From positions 25,963,001 through 26,027,000 of the forward strand of contig NC_091968.1 in assembly GCF_036711975.1 (NCBI RefSeq): a DNA stretch of 64,000 nt, read 5' to 3'. The notes beneath the pieces were generated by a model. That model had not been told where the DNA came from, searched no databases, and was given only the letters and a program-made list of their open reading frames with translations. Position numbers and translations under genes: made by a program. The DNA is from Onthophagus taurus (Eukaryota; Arthropoda; Insecta; Coleoptera; Scarabaeidae). Positions 27,161 through 44,005 of this stretch are shown here, piece by piece. Numbering within the stretch: the first letter of the stretch is position 1; every line of letters begins with the position of its first letter.

Positions 27161-30100
27161 ATGAATTTGATGTTTAGAAAGAATTTTAAGGAACAAAAAG
27201 GTTTTGGGGGGAAGAGCGCCCTTTCAAAGAGTTCCAGTCGTCATACTAATAAAAGAAGCAATCGAGAATCAGGTTATACACCGATAGAGGAACACCATTA
27301 TAGGACCCACTTGTTTTTTAGCCCAAGATGCACGTATACATTAGATGAATCAGAAGGTAGACGCTTTTATTTGTAAAATTAACAATATTCACAAGAAATT
27401 AGACGCCAATTTGTAATAAACATATTTTGAGACCTCTCTAAAGACTGAAGGTCGTCTTAATCTGGCAATGACCACCACTGAATTTAAATAACACTATTTT
27501 TAACCACCCAACTAGTTTTAACCAAATCAAACTAATAAGAAAAAAATTACTAATCATTTCCTACAAGTATTAAGGGAATATCTCATTTTTAGAACCTCGT
27601 TGTGGACCAATGACTGGCCTTTCAGATCAAACAACCCCTTTACAAAGTTATAACTCCGGCTTAACAGGAACGGAATCAGATTATCATCAACCGTTGGTTG
27701 TACGAAGCCCTTCGGTTTCACTTATTAAGTGGCCATCACCAAAAAATACACCTACAAGACAAGTAAGTATCTTTAAAAGAGCCTAAAGTATGATTTTGAT
27801 TAAAAGAAAATAAAATAATATACTTACATTCAAAATTTTGAGGTTATGTCATCCAATCATTAATATTTTAATGTTATATGTACTAATTTTTATATTTTCT
27901 TGCAAATTACCAATAACAATCAATCAAATAACTTCCTTTAATCGTTTTAAATAAAAAGATCTTCAGTTAGAAAGAAAAGTTGCTTGGAAAACGATTTAAA
28001 CTTAATTTTCTCGATTCATATTCTTCTTAAGAGATGGCGCTATAATGCAACAATAATAAAGAAAATAAAAAAAAAATTAATATTTACATTTACACCAAAG
28101 AATTTTTATAGAATATAAATACAAAATTGATTCACACATAAAGTATAATTTTGATTTAAAAAATTAAAATAATATACTTACATTCAAAATTTTGAGGTTA
28201 TGTCATCCAATGATTAACATTTTAATGTTATATGTACTAATTTTTATATTTTCTTAAAAATTACCAATAACGTTCAATTAAATAACTTCCTTTAATCTTT
28301 TTAAGTAAAAAAATCTTTAGTTAGAAAGAAAAGTAGCGTGAAAAACGATTTAAACTTAATTTTCTCGATTCATGTTCTTCTTAAGAGATGGCGCTAAAAT
28401 GCAACAATAATAAATAAAATCAAAAAAAAAATTAATATTTGCATTTACACCAAAGAATTTTTATAAAATATAAATATAAAATTGATTCACACATAAAGTA
28501 TGATTTTGATTTAAAAAATTAAAATAATATACTTACATTCAAAATTTTGAAGTTATGACATCCAAAGATTAACATTTTAATATTATAAGTACTAATTTTT
28601 ATATTTTCTTAAAAATTACCAATAACGTTCAATTAAATAGCTTCCTTTAATCTTTTTAAGTAAAAAAATCTTTAGTTAGAAAGAAAAGTAGCTTAAAAAA
28701 CGATTTAAACTTAATTTTCTCGATTTATATTTTTCTTAAGAGATGGCGCTAAAATGCAACAATAATAAATAAACTCAAAAAAAAAATAATATTTGTATTT
28801 ACACCAAAGAATTTTTATAGAATATAAATACAAAATTGATTAACACATAAAGTATGATTTTGATTTAAAAAATTAAAATAATATACTTACATTCAAAATT
28901 TTGAGGTTATGTCATCCAATGATCAATATTTTAATGTTATATGTACTAATTTTTATATTTTCTTAAAAATTACCAATAACGTTCAATTAAATAACTTTCT
29001 TTAATCTTTTTAAGTAAAAAGATCTCCAATTAGAAAGAAAAGTAGCTTAAAAAACGATTTAAACTTAATTTTCTCGATTCATATTCTTCTTAAGAGATGG
29101 CGCTAAAATGCAACAATAATAAATAAAATAAAAAAAAAAATAATATTTGCATTTACACCAAAGAATTTTTATAGAATATAAATACAAAATTGATTCACAC
29201 ATAAAGTATGATTTTGATTTAAAAAAAATAAAATAATATACTTACATTCAAAATTTTGAGGTTATGTCATCCAATCATTAATACTTTAATGTTATATGTA
29301 CTAATTTTTATATTTTCTTGAAAATTACCAATAACGTTCAATTAAATAACTTCCTTTAATCTTTTTAAGTAAAAAGATCTTCAGTTAGAAAGAAAAGTAG
29401 CTTAAAAAACGATTTAAACTTAATTTCCTCGATTTATGTTCTTCTTAAGAGATGGCGCTAAAATGCAACAATAATAAATAAAATCAAAAAAAAAATTAAT
29501 ATTTGCATTTACACCAAAGAATTTTTATAAAATATAAATATAAAATTGATTCATACATAAAGTATGATTTTGATTTTAAAGTATAAAATAATATACTTAC
29601 ATTCAAAATTTTGAGGTTATGTCATCCAATGATCAATATTTTAATGTTATATGTACTAATTTTTATATTTTCTTAAAAATTACCAATAACGTTCAATTAA
29701 ATAACTCCCTTTAATCTTTTTAAGTAAAAAGATCTTCAGTTAGAAAGAAAAGTAGCTTGAAAAACGATTTAAACTTAATTTTCTCGATTCATATTCTTCT
29801 TAAGAGATGGCGCTATAATGCAACAATAATAAAGAAAATAAAAAAAAATTAATTTTTACATTTACACCAAAGAATTGTTATAGAATATAAATATAAAATT
29901 GATTCACACATAAAGTATAATTTTGATTTAAAAAATTAAAAGAATATACTTACATTCAAAATTTTGAGGTTGTGACATCCAATGATTAACATTTTAATAT
30001 TATATGTACTAATTTTTATATTTTCTTAAAAATTACCAATAACGTTCAATTAAATAACTTCCTTTAATCTTTTTAAGTAAAAAGATCTTCAGTTAGAAAG

Positions 30101-31241
30101 AAAAGTAGCTTAAAAAACGATTTAAACTTAATTTTCTCGATTCATGTCCTTCTTAAGAGATGGCGCTATAATGCAACAATAATAAATAACATAACCTCAA
30201 AATTTGTCAATTTTTTAGGTTAGCTTTAATTATTCCGAACAAAATAACAATAATGAACCATCAAGGAATTTATCGGGATTGGATCGAGATTGTTTCATCA
30301 TTCCAGTACACAGTTTGGAACGATTTTTACCCGCGGGAGTACCAATACCAGTAGGTAAAACCAAAAATTTGTTTGCATTTCCATAATTTTCACGAAATCT
30401 TTTTATTTTACAAAAAAAATAAAAATAGAAACCGAACGCAAATCAACGTGAAAGAAACTCGATTCATGTAATGGAAGTTCCAGATCCAAAATTGTGTGTC
30501 TTATGCCATTTAATGAGCCCCTTGGAACCGATCGACCCAATGATGGAGTCACCTTTATGTCAACCTTTATTGAAACAACGGGTTGCTGCCGGGGAATTAA
30601 TTAGCGAAATTGCACAAGCTAAAACTGCCGTTACCGGAATGTTGTTAGCTAATATGGAAAGAAATGGTAAAAAGTTATGATTTCGTGTGATTAATTTTAA
30701 TTTTATTGTTTTTGTTTTAGCTGAATTTCCTTTTATATCTTATTACGTCATAAATAGCGCGCAAACGAATCCAGTTTTATTTTATAATAATTTAAGATCG
30801 GCTAGTTTATCTAAATTTGATCCGAGACATACTAAATACACAGCGGCCCATACTTTGGATTTATATAGCGAGGTTGCTTCGATATGTCGACCCCCAATTA
30901 ACGAATCAGGCACAAATTTTACTCGAATTAATACTCCAAGTACCGGTTACGTCATCAGCGTTTATAAAGTATTTGAAGGCGACGATAGAGAAGTTTTTGA
31001 AAGAAATTGGTTGTATTGGACGGGGGCCCGGATGATTTACCGTTATTTACCACCCCACGCAGGGCTTAAAAAGATTTCTTTGCACAAATCGGTCAGCCCA
31101 AAAGGTGATAAAATGTATATTTTATTATGCGAGTGTTCGAACTTATTGAACGATGTTACAGTTTGTGCACTTTTATTACCCGCGCTTAGAGCAAGGTTAA
31201 CAGGTTATACCGGATTATTTAGACCCATACAAGCGTTTTGA
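27161..31241 (+). CDS. Conserved protein of unknown identity
   Basis: Five exons join in phase: 27161-27356, 27593-27762, 30219-30350, 30429-30666 and 30721-31241 (TGA), about 418 residues. The start has a good context (TCACCATGA). Residues 1-165 are polar and probably disordered. A compact region follows with FIIPVHSLERFLPAGVPIP, VMEVPDPKLCVLCHLMSPLE (a C-x-x-C pair) and ELISEIAQAKTAVTGMLLAN. The C-terminus is folded-looking and rich in aromatics: RNWLYWTGARMIYRYLPPHA, MYILLCECSNLL and ALRARLTGYTGLFRP. No signal peptide or membrane segment. I do not recognise the family; the regular codon structure and splice sites argue for a real gene. Intron 2 (27763-30218) is filled by a 354-bp tandem array. 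Confidence 0.75.
27787..30190. repeat. Tandem array, unit about 354 bp, about 7 copies
   Basis: ACTTACATTCAAAATTTTGA, TTTAAACTTAATTTTCTCGA and AAGAGATGGCGCT recur once per unit. AGATGGCGCT lies at 28032, 28386, 28741, 29095, 29450, 29805 and 30158, spacings of 353-355 bp. Copies are highly similar. The array occupies nearly all of intron 2 of the unknown gene; no terminal inverted repeats were found around it. Confidence 0.93.
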
Positions 31242-31676
31242 AGAGAATGAATTTAAAAAATAAAAAAACTGCCACAAAAAAGATAGATTTGCATATCCAC
31301 AAATTACACAAAAAAGAAAAATAGATTTAAATGTCAAAAAATTGAATTAAATGAAACCAAAACACACATTCACTGTGATATATTCAAAATTGAATGCCTT
31401 TTTACCTCATATGCCTTGTGAATAATACCTTTTAAAAAAATGTACCTTAAAAAGTGAATAAATATAGATAAATACCACGCTTTTGATTAAAAAAATCAAA
31501 AATAGCAATAAAGAAATAAGTCTTCCTCTAGAATTGTTATTAATTTTAATTTGGGTTAATTTATTAATAAAATTAAAACCCCTTTTTCAGTGTTAAATCA
31601 CTTTTCATTTTTAATTATAATTGCTAAAATGTAACAATAACTAATAAAATCTAGTTTAAATCTAAATATCGTAGGA
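31242..31676. other. 3' flanks of the unknown gene and COA5 (convergent)
   Basis: AT-rich, non-coding. AATAAA-type hexamers near 31458 suit the plus-strand gene. No repeat was recognised. Confidence 0.45.
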
Positions 31677-32053
31677 CTAATAACCTTTCCGTCCTCGAAA
31701 CCGTTGTCGGTTGTCTAGCTGTTAAGAAATTGTAAAAATAAATTGTGAAGAATACCCCCCAAGTTAAAAAAAATAAAGTTTAATAACCTTACCAAACTGC
31801 GTTTACATTCAAAAAACGTTGTCCTTAATGCTTGGCACTCAGGGACTTCTCTTAAACATTCCCTAGGTGTCTTTTTACCCTTTTAAAGAATCAAATATAA
31901 TTAAAATTTGGGTCATCTGAATTTATCAAATTTTTGTTGATTACTTACCATTTTTACACAGTCGCTTTTTAATAAACACATCTTTAAATCAGCTCGTACA
32001 CCTGCACACGCCGTTTTATCCACTAAACGTTCTCCTTCTTCCGAATATTCCAT
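31677..32053 (-). CDS. COA5: Cytochrome c oxidase assembly factor 5 (PET191 family)
   Basis: Three short minus-strand exons: 31949-32053 (ATG), 31793-31879 and 31677-31718 (TAG), giving 35+29+13 = 77 residues, the family's usual size. Visible matches are TACAGVRADLKMCLLKSDCV, GKKTPRECLREVPECQAL, FFECKRSLLDNRQRFRGRKG and the final Tyr. Two C-x9-C pairs (CAGVRADLKMC and CQALRTTFFEC) mark the twin-Cx9C fold imported into the mitochondrial intermembrane space. PET191/COA5 is needed for complex IV assembly (established). Donors are GTAAGT and GTAAGG; all phases are 0. Each exon is too short to stand out as an open frame. Confidence 0.95.
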
Positions 32054-32413
32054 TTTCTTCCCTGTTAAAAAGTAATTTTAGGATTAACATAACCTCAAAT
32101 TAATTTTTATCGAAAATATTATATTTAATATTATTTATATAAAAATTTATAGGTACCTCTACAGTTAAAATATGTTTCCGATTAATTCTTGTTTATTATT
32201 TAAATTAAAAAACATAAATTAGCAATTATATTGAAGGTGGATTAATATTTTTGAGGTTATGTTATTTCATTACCAATCACTGAAAAAAAAATTCAAATAA
32301 ATTCAAAATTTTTATTTACTTAAATATTAATAATTAATTAATTAAATTATTAATTCTTCTCTCTAAATTCAAGTTTAAAGTAGGTCTTCGTCAATCGTGG
32401 TTTGTCTAAAAGA
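32054..32413. other. Intergenic, nothing recognised
   Basis: AT-rich stretch between the COA5 start and the Toll-like stop, both on the minus strand. It should contain the COA5 promoter and the Toll 3' UTR. No motif or repeat was recognised. Confidence 0.4.
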
Positions 32414-34830
32414 TTATTTCAAATAAGTTTTTAGTTCTTTCCAAAAAGCTTTTTGACCACTTTTCAATATTAAACTAGCTTTCTTCAAGTAAAATCTCCA
32501 ATCGTCGTCTTGAATATCATCAACATTATCTTTATCCAACAAAATAACGATAATTAAATGTTCCCTGTTAATTCGAAATCGTTCGTAAGCCATAATAACC
32601 TCCGTTTTCCCCCAATCGCTTTTTAAAAACTCATTAGAAACTACAACAAGGGTTCTTCTCGAATTTTCGATTGAATATCCAATTTGTTTCGAAATGAATT
32701 CCCCAACAATCCAATCTCGGGCATGCACACATAACCTTAATTTATGTTCCTCTTCGAGTTTTTGAACCAAATTCAAGACGTAATCTTCGTTTCTATACGA
32801 ATAACATACAAAAGCGTCGTAAATAAACTCGGTTGAGTATCTCCTTATTTTATAATACGAATTAATTTGATTTTTAATTTTTTTGTAGGTTATGTAACAA
32901 ATTATGGTTAATACAAGCGAAGTTACGATTAAAAACGAGGTTAAATAATGATTTTGATCGATTTTGGGGCATAAATCTTCGGTTATCTCGAGAAATTTCT
33001 TTTTATTTCCACACAAAATCGTTTTGTTCGTTAAAATTAAATCGAATTCGGTTTTTAGTAATTTAGTGAGGTTAAGTGCGTTACAATCGCACGACCACGG
33101 ATTTAATTCTAGATTAAGTTTAGATAAATTTAATTTCTTTAAGATAGTGTAATCTAAGTATTCTAAATTATTATTATTTAATTCTAAAATTTGTAAATTG
33201 TTTGGTAACCAATTTATAACCTCCAAATTATTTTTTGAAAGCTTTAAACCGGTTACGTTTTTAAAACCGTCGGTTTCGATGAATTTTTTGATCAAATTTT
33301 CGCTTAAATCAACGTAGAAATTGTTATAAACAATATCGTCGAGTTTGAAAGGTTTGAAATTGGTGATATTTGGAGTTGAGGTTATGTTTAAATTTGAACA
33401 ATCCATCTCGAGGGTTGAATTAAACGGAAATAAGGAACAATTACAGTTTTTTAAGCACACATAATGCTGTTTGAGGGAAATTAATTTACATTTTAAGTGT
33501 TGGGGGTCGCAAAATTCGTTTTTGTTGTATTCAAAATGAAGATTTGCGCGATTTTGGGCGTTGAATATGGTGCAATCGTCGCATTTAAAGGGATTTCGGT
33601 TGATTTTTAGTTTTAAAACGATGTTGGTTTCAAGTAAAATCCCATGGATGTTGTTAGTTTCGATTCTTTTTAATTGATTGTTGGAGACATCGATAAATTT
33701 TTCAAATAATCTTGTTTTTTTCGGGAATCCAATTGAGTTAAGCTGTTTGATTAAAGAAATTAATTTTAAACGATTTCAATTTAATAAGAACTTACCGATA
33801 GTTGTTGTAAATTATTATTTTTTAATATAATCTCTTTTAACGAAACGATATGATCCAAATTGGGATATCTCGAAATGTTGTTGTAACTCAAATTAATCTT
33901 TTCAAGTTTAATTAAGTGGTCCAACCCGGAAATTTCGGTTAAATTATTTAATTTTAGGTTAAGTTCTTTTAAATTTCGCGTATTAAAGTAGGATTTAGGT
34001 GAAATTAATTTCATATTATTTTTTGATAGGTTCAAATCGATTAAGGATGGCAAATTAAAGTTTGAAGGGGACAAATTTATGATTTCATTCCCGGTTAGAT
34101 CTAAAAATTGCAAGTTTTGTAACCCCGCAAAATCATCCCAATTATTTAACCCAACATGAATTAAATTCAATTTCGTTAATTTTTTTAGTGGTAAAAAAAA
34201 TTCGTTGGGGATACGATCGATTTTGCAACTTTTCACAACTAAAGTTACCAAGTTATCCAGCGAAATTAAAGAGTCTTTATAAAAGATGCATTTTCCGCCG
34301 TAAATATTAATTTGGTTCAATAATTTATTGTTTTTAAACACGTCTGAAGTCAAATTTAAAACGCTCGTTACATTTAACATTAAATTATTCAAGTTAATTA
34401 AGGTTTGAAAGGATTTCGGGGGTAACCCGTTAATATCTAGCCTCAAACTTTTTAAATTTTCCAACTTTGAAAACACTTTTTCATTAAAATAATTAATATC
34501 GTTGTTATTTAAATGGAAAGTTGTTAAGTTTGTTAAATTAATGATTTCGGGGAGTTTTTTAATTTTATTATGGCTTAAATCGAGGCTTTTCACGTTAATT
34601 AAGTACTCAAAAACGTCATTAACATTTTCTAAATCATTAAAACTCACATCTAATATTTGCACGTCTTTAAATTTTTTATCGAAACTGATTTTATTAAGAG
34701 AACAATGTTTTAAATTAATAAAGGTACTCAAGATATCATTTACACCTAATAAATCGCACTTTTTATGGGAAAATAATGGTTTTAAAAGAATCATTAGAAA
34801 ATAAAGAGTTATTGAAAATTGAGTTTTCAT
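32414..34830 (-). CDS. Toll-like receptor with TIR domain
   Basis: Two minus-strand exons, 33796-34830 and 32414-33742, encode 787 residues. An N-terminal signal peptide (about 1-21) precedes about a dozen leucine-rich repeats. Then come a cysteine cluster (NPFKCDDC), a second N-cap (CLKNCNCSLFPFNSTLEMDC), a few more repeats and a C-cap (NPWSCDC). A membrane segment lies near 611-632 and a TIR domain at about 652-787. TIR boxes are YDAFVCYS, CVHARDWIVGEFI (Val where vertebrate TLRs have the BB-loop Pro, as in fly Toll) and AFW near the end. Two cysteine clusters make it a multiple-cluster, Drosophila-Toll-like receptor, expected to bind Spatzle-type ligands and signal through MyD88 (family knowledge). 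The ectodomain is shorter than in Toll-6/7/8 types. Confidence 0.92.
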
Positions 34831-35084
34831 TTTTGTGTTGCGTTTAAACTTAATGAGCGGTTACTGGGACGGATTAAATTTATGTAACGGAAACCGCAAA
34901 TGATAAAAAAATTAATAAAAGAAATTATTAAGATTTTTCACGTTTTGGAATTCGAAATTTCGTTCATATCATTTTTTCATCAGCCATGTTTCAGCTCTAT
35001 ATGTTAGGGTTGGTTCTCACTTCCTTCTTGCTTTTTGTATTTATTTTGTATTTCTCTGTCTCTTGTTCAATTTTCTCAAAACTT
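34831..35084. other. Toll 5' flank
   Basis: Short flank upstream of the Toll-like ATG. No clear promoter element was identified. Confidence 0.3.
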
Positions 35085-35590
35085 CAAATATTGTTTTCTC
35101 AAAAACTGAAATTTATTTTTCAAAACGGATTGGTTCATTGGAAAGAGGACACTTTTATTAACACTTTGGGAAATTTTCATACTCATATTCCAAGAAATGG
35201 ATTTTATACGAATTTTTAAAACTTAAACCGCGAAAATTGCAAAATTCGAATAAATTTTCAAACATTTATTTCTCAAAAACTAAAAGCGATTTTTCAAAAC
35301 GGCTTGTTGCATTAAAAAGAGGGTACTTTAATTAATAATTGGTAATATTTCCACAAGGATCCTTCAAGAAATTAATTTTATAGCGAATTTTGAAAGTTAT
35401 CGATGAAAATTGCAACATCGAAAATTTTTTCAAAACTTCAAATATTGTTTTCTCAAAAACTAAAAGTTATTTTTCAAAACGAGTTGGTTCATTGGAAAGA
35501 TGACACTTTTATTAATACTTTAGGAGATTTTCATACTCCTATTCCAAGAACTGGATTTTACACGAATTTTTAAAACTTAATCGGCACCTA
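35085..35590. repeat. Short tandem array, unit about 177 bp, about 3 copies
   Basis: TTTTCAAAACGG-type segments recur near 35117, 35291 and 35471, with GTTTTCTCAAAAACT before each and CAAGAA(A/C)TGGATTTTA after two of them. Copies are diverged. No coding sense. Confidence 0.75.
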
Positions 35591-35639
35591 AAAGAAATAC
35601 TAATTCCTGTGAATGCTGGAGTACTAAGTAATAGGTTTT

Positions 35640-36275
35640 TAATATCCTACACCACTAATATAGAGGCCAAAATTGAAAAAATTTCTTATTGTCTTAGAAT
35701 AAAGTTAGAAATAAACTTTTTTTTAGTGTCGTTAAAGAAATTAAATTTACAGTTTCCTGTAAATTATAACTAAAAATTTAAAAAAAAACATATTTCTGAT
35801 ATTTGAAACAAATACATCTGTTGAACTATTTAATTTATATTTGTTTTACACAAAAGTCGAAATAATTATTTCACATTTTTTATTAATATTTAATATTATA
35901 ATTAAATGACTTAATGAATTATTAATAGATGGCGCTCATTTGTTTGCATTCAAAAATTTTCTGAAGTGTCAAATTAAAAATCCTGTTTTTTAAGATGGAT
36001 TACGAAAAGTTTAACATGTTAGATATTAGAAAATAAAGTAAATTTTATATAAATTTTTAGTAGAATAATTTTCAGTTATAGTACCATAATTTACAGGAAA
36101 CTGTAAATTAAATAACCAAAATAATTGCACTTGCTGGTTTTACGATATTTTCAGTTTTTGCGGCATTTGCAGTTTCTCGAAAAACGATATCTTGACATGT
36201 AAGCTACTTTTTTTTCTAACTCTTATAGTTTCCGAGATAGCCCATTTGGATATCGAATTTGATCATCTTCCTTCA
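35640..36275. mobile_element. Foldback remnant related to 55553-56938
   Basis: GAGGCCAAAATTGAAAAAAT, the TTTACAGTTTCCTGTAAATT palindromic segment and TTGACATGTAAGCTACTTTT occur in the same order as in the foldback at 55553-56938. The outer left arm and both terminal CAGGGTG motifs are missing. Confidence 0.6.
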
Positions 36276-37321
36276 TTAGTAGCTCCTTAGCTATATTATC
36301 TATTTGTCGTTGTCGTTAGGGCCATTCCCTTCCTCATCTCAAATTGGGATTAAATGAATTAAAAATCTGTTAATTTTATGTTCAGATTTATTTTTATATC
36401 CACATTTATTTCAAATTTAAACATCTAATAATAATAATAATCATATTTTCAGTTTTACTTTTTTTTAACCAATAAAAATGCTCATTTCCTTAAGATTATT
36501 TCATAAATAAATTAGAAACAGGGTTTTTTCGTAGTAATAAAAATCAACCTACATTTTTTTTTTCATTTTCTTTTACCATTCACTAGCGCATTAGTTATAC
36601 AATTACAATAGTAATAATAATAATCATCATTACTATTAAGTACACAGTAGTTTTTTTTTATTTACTCTCGATAACTTATCTTTTTAGTTAATTTTAAATT
36701 TAATTTAACTTTACTTTTGTTTTCATTAAACTTTTAAACGTCTCCTTATACTTTTACAATAGAATTCGTAAAGAATAATAGTAAAAGTGTGATTTTACTT
36801 TATTTTTTATTTAAATTTCAACTTAACCTTCATCGTTTTCGTTTTTTTCTTGTGATTAACAGCTCTTTTTACTTCATTTATCATCATTAATCTTTCATCT
36901 AACTCTCTTTAATAATAAATAATTAAATGGATAATTAAATAACTAAATTAACGTCAATTTACTCATTTAATTTTTAATCATCATGTTTTCTTCTTTAATA
37001 TTATGGTAAGAGATAATCCGAAATCAAATAATAAAAAAAAATAATAATAATAATAAGTAATAGTAATAATAATTATAATAACACGTTAAAAAGTTTTTTT
37101 CACTTAGACGAGAGACCCGGCACGAAGAGACGCTGTCCCCGTAGAGAAAAAAAATAAAAGGACGAAGACGACCGCGACGACGCGAAGCTTTTTTTTAGTT
37201 GTTGTTGTTTATCAAACCGATGTAGTGGAGTAGTAAACACGACGACGACGGCGTGGTGCCGGGTGGAAACACGAAATAAGCAAAAACGACGCCGTTTTGA
37301 TGTCCCGCAAACGAAAACGGC
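36276..37321 (-). other. Probable calmodulin 3' UTR and downstream flank
   Basis: AT-rich with TAA-type microsatellites (around 36430, 36610 and 37040), then a GC-richer part at 37100-37320 containing CGACGACGACGG next to the calmodulin stop. Calmodulin genes usually have long 3' UTRs. No other gene was seen. Confidence 0.45.
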
Positions 37322-42415
<5,094 letters not shown>

Positions 42416-43333
42416 TGTGATGTTCACGGATGAAACTTTTCTAGTATTTGGATTATAACACGATTGTTACTTTAACCGAATTCTCTGTACAATAACACTT
42501 CAGTTTGGACTCCGGCGTCAGACTGACCGTATTCTGTGCGGAACCGAGAGGAAGAGGGTGGGAGGTTATGTTAGCTGCTATAGCGCGCTCGTGATGCGGC
42601 TATGACATGTACGAGTAATGTATTCCTACGCCAAATTTTGAATTTAACGAGTCACATCGAAAAAATTACATTATCACCCAATTTAAACCACAAGAAACCA
42701 ACGCGTTAACTCAAAATCGATCAAATTTGATTTAAACCTTTATAAGAAATTATTTCGAAAAAGTTTTTTAATGAAATTTCGTGTGGTACTACTTTTTATA
42801 TAATAGTAATTGGTCGGGTGCGGGTTGTTTACAAACGAACGAAACGCGAACGGAGCATTCTGATTGGACGAGGTTCGTCCGCAATGCGTCAAAGGCGACC
42901 GCGCCCCCCCGCGGTACGCGAACAAATGCCGCTAAACGGTTGCCGCGATGCGGGTGCGCCGCCACTGCGGCCCCACAACGACGACATCGACGACGACGAC
43001 GACGTAAACGGTGGCGACGGTGGTGGTGGGTGACCCCGGTGCGTGTAACCCTCCGATGGAACAAAATTCAATTAGAACTAACCTATTTATTAAATGGAAA
43101 AGGGGGTGATTTACAAAGGGAGCGATTCGGAAGAACAATCTATGATTAGAAATATTTTTATTAAAAAGAAAAAAAAAGTGTAGATTACCCAAAATAAGTT
43201 ACTCAAAAAGGAATTATTCATTTAATTATACGTAATTAATTAAGGTTATGTCAAAAAAAGATTTTCAATTAAATACTTTTTTATTTAATCATAATAAAGT
43301 AAACAAAGAATTTAATTTTTTCATTTTTATAAC
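42416..43333. promoter_or_regulatory. Calmodulin 5' region with GC-rich island
   Basis: Calmodulin's 5' UTR and promoter should lie here on the minus strand. TCAGTC (42526-42521, minus) resembles an insect initiator. From about 42820 to 43060 the base composition switches to strongly GC-rich with CpG runs (CGACGACGACGACG) and CTGATTGGACGAGG, an inverted CCAAT. Open frames on both strands here look like a by-product of the skewed composition. From 43150 on it is AT-rich with nothing recognised. Confidence 0.5.
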
Positions 43334-43540
43334 CATGAATCAATTAAAACTGTACTGGTTATAATAACAGACTTAAAAGATGAAAGTTTTATTCGTTTCG
43401 AAGATAAAGAAGCTCCAAATAAAGATATTTCAAAACTAAATGAGAAAGAAATTTATTTTGTTAAGTTTACTCAACAAACAACAACTCAAACAGTAAATAT
43501 ATTAATTAATAAATCCTTCTTCCTTGTTAAATTCATTTAA
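43334..43540 (+). other. Unrecognised coding-like open stretch
   Basis: 68 codons are open in one frame before TAA, without a start codon, reading TDLKDESFIRFEDKEAPNKD, then KEIYFVKFTQQTT and NILINKSFF. Mixed acidic, aromatic and basic composition looks more protein-like than random AT-rich DNA. No family was recognised. It may be a gene fragment between the divergently placed calmodulin promoter and the TTC7 3' end. Confidence 0.25.
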
Positions 43541-44005
43541 ACAATATTTAAAGCATTGTTATTAAATTTAGTTAGACAAAATAGCTGTATATAAAGCAAT
43601 TTTTACTTTGTTGTCAACAATATTAATTATTTCCATTGAGTTTTCGTCATAAATATTTGATTGTAAAGATTAAAATAAAAAATTAAGATTTAACCTAACC
43701 TATAAGATCGTTTTGGTTATGTTCCAACATAAAAGATAGGTTATATTTTAAAATTTTTTTATTTGTTAAATAATCTTTAATTCATCCTCCAAATTACATT
43801 ATACAATAAATAAAAAATAAAATAACCAAAAAATTAACAATATAATAACCTCTAATTCTAATCATTTACCCTAATAATACTAGGACTTCCGATCAATATC
43901 AATTATTAACAAATTCAAATCCAACATCTAATTTATTTTCATTAACCCGTATCTAATTCTTAATTTTCCTCTTTGTTATTTTTAGTTTTCCGTGTTTAAT
44001 TAAAT
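43541..44005. other. TTC7 3' flank
   Basis: AT-rich, non-coding; expected to hold the TTC7 3' UTR on the minus strand. Nothing else was recognised. Confidence 0.4.

Noticed and set aside
34502-35219. Plus-strand frames opposite and beside the Toll gene
   Set aside because: 34502-34804 is the antisense shadow of the LRR exon; 34986-35219 overlaps the 177-bp repeat and has no coding features.
42781-43192. Overlapping open frames on both strands in the GC-rich patch
   Set aside because: Stops are rare by composition alone in CG-repeat DNA; the frames are Arg/Pro/Asp-rich, overlap on both strands and have no recognisable domain.
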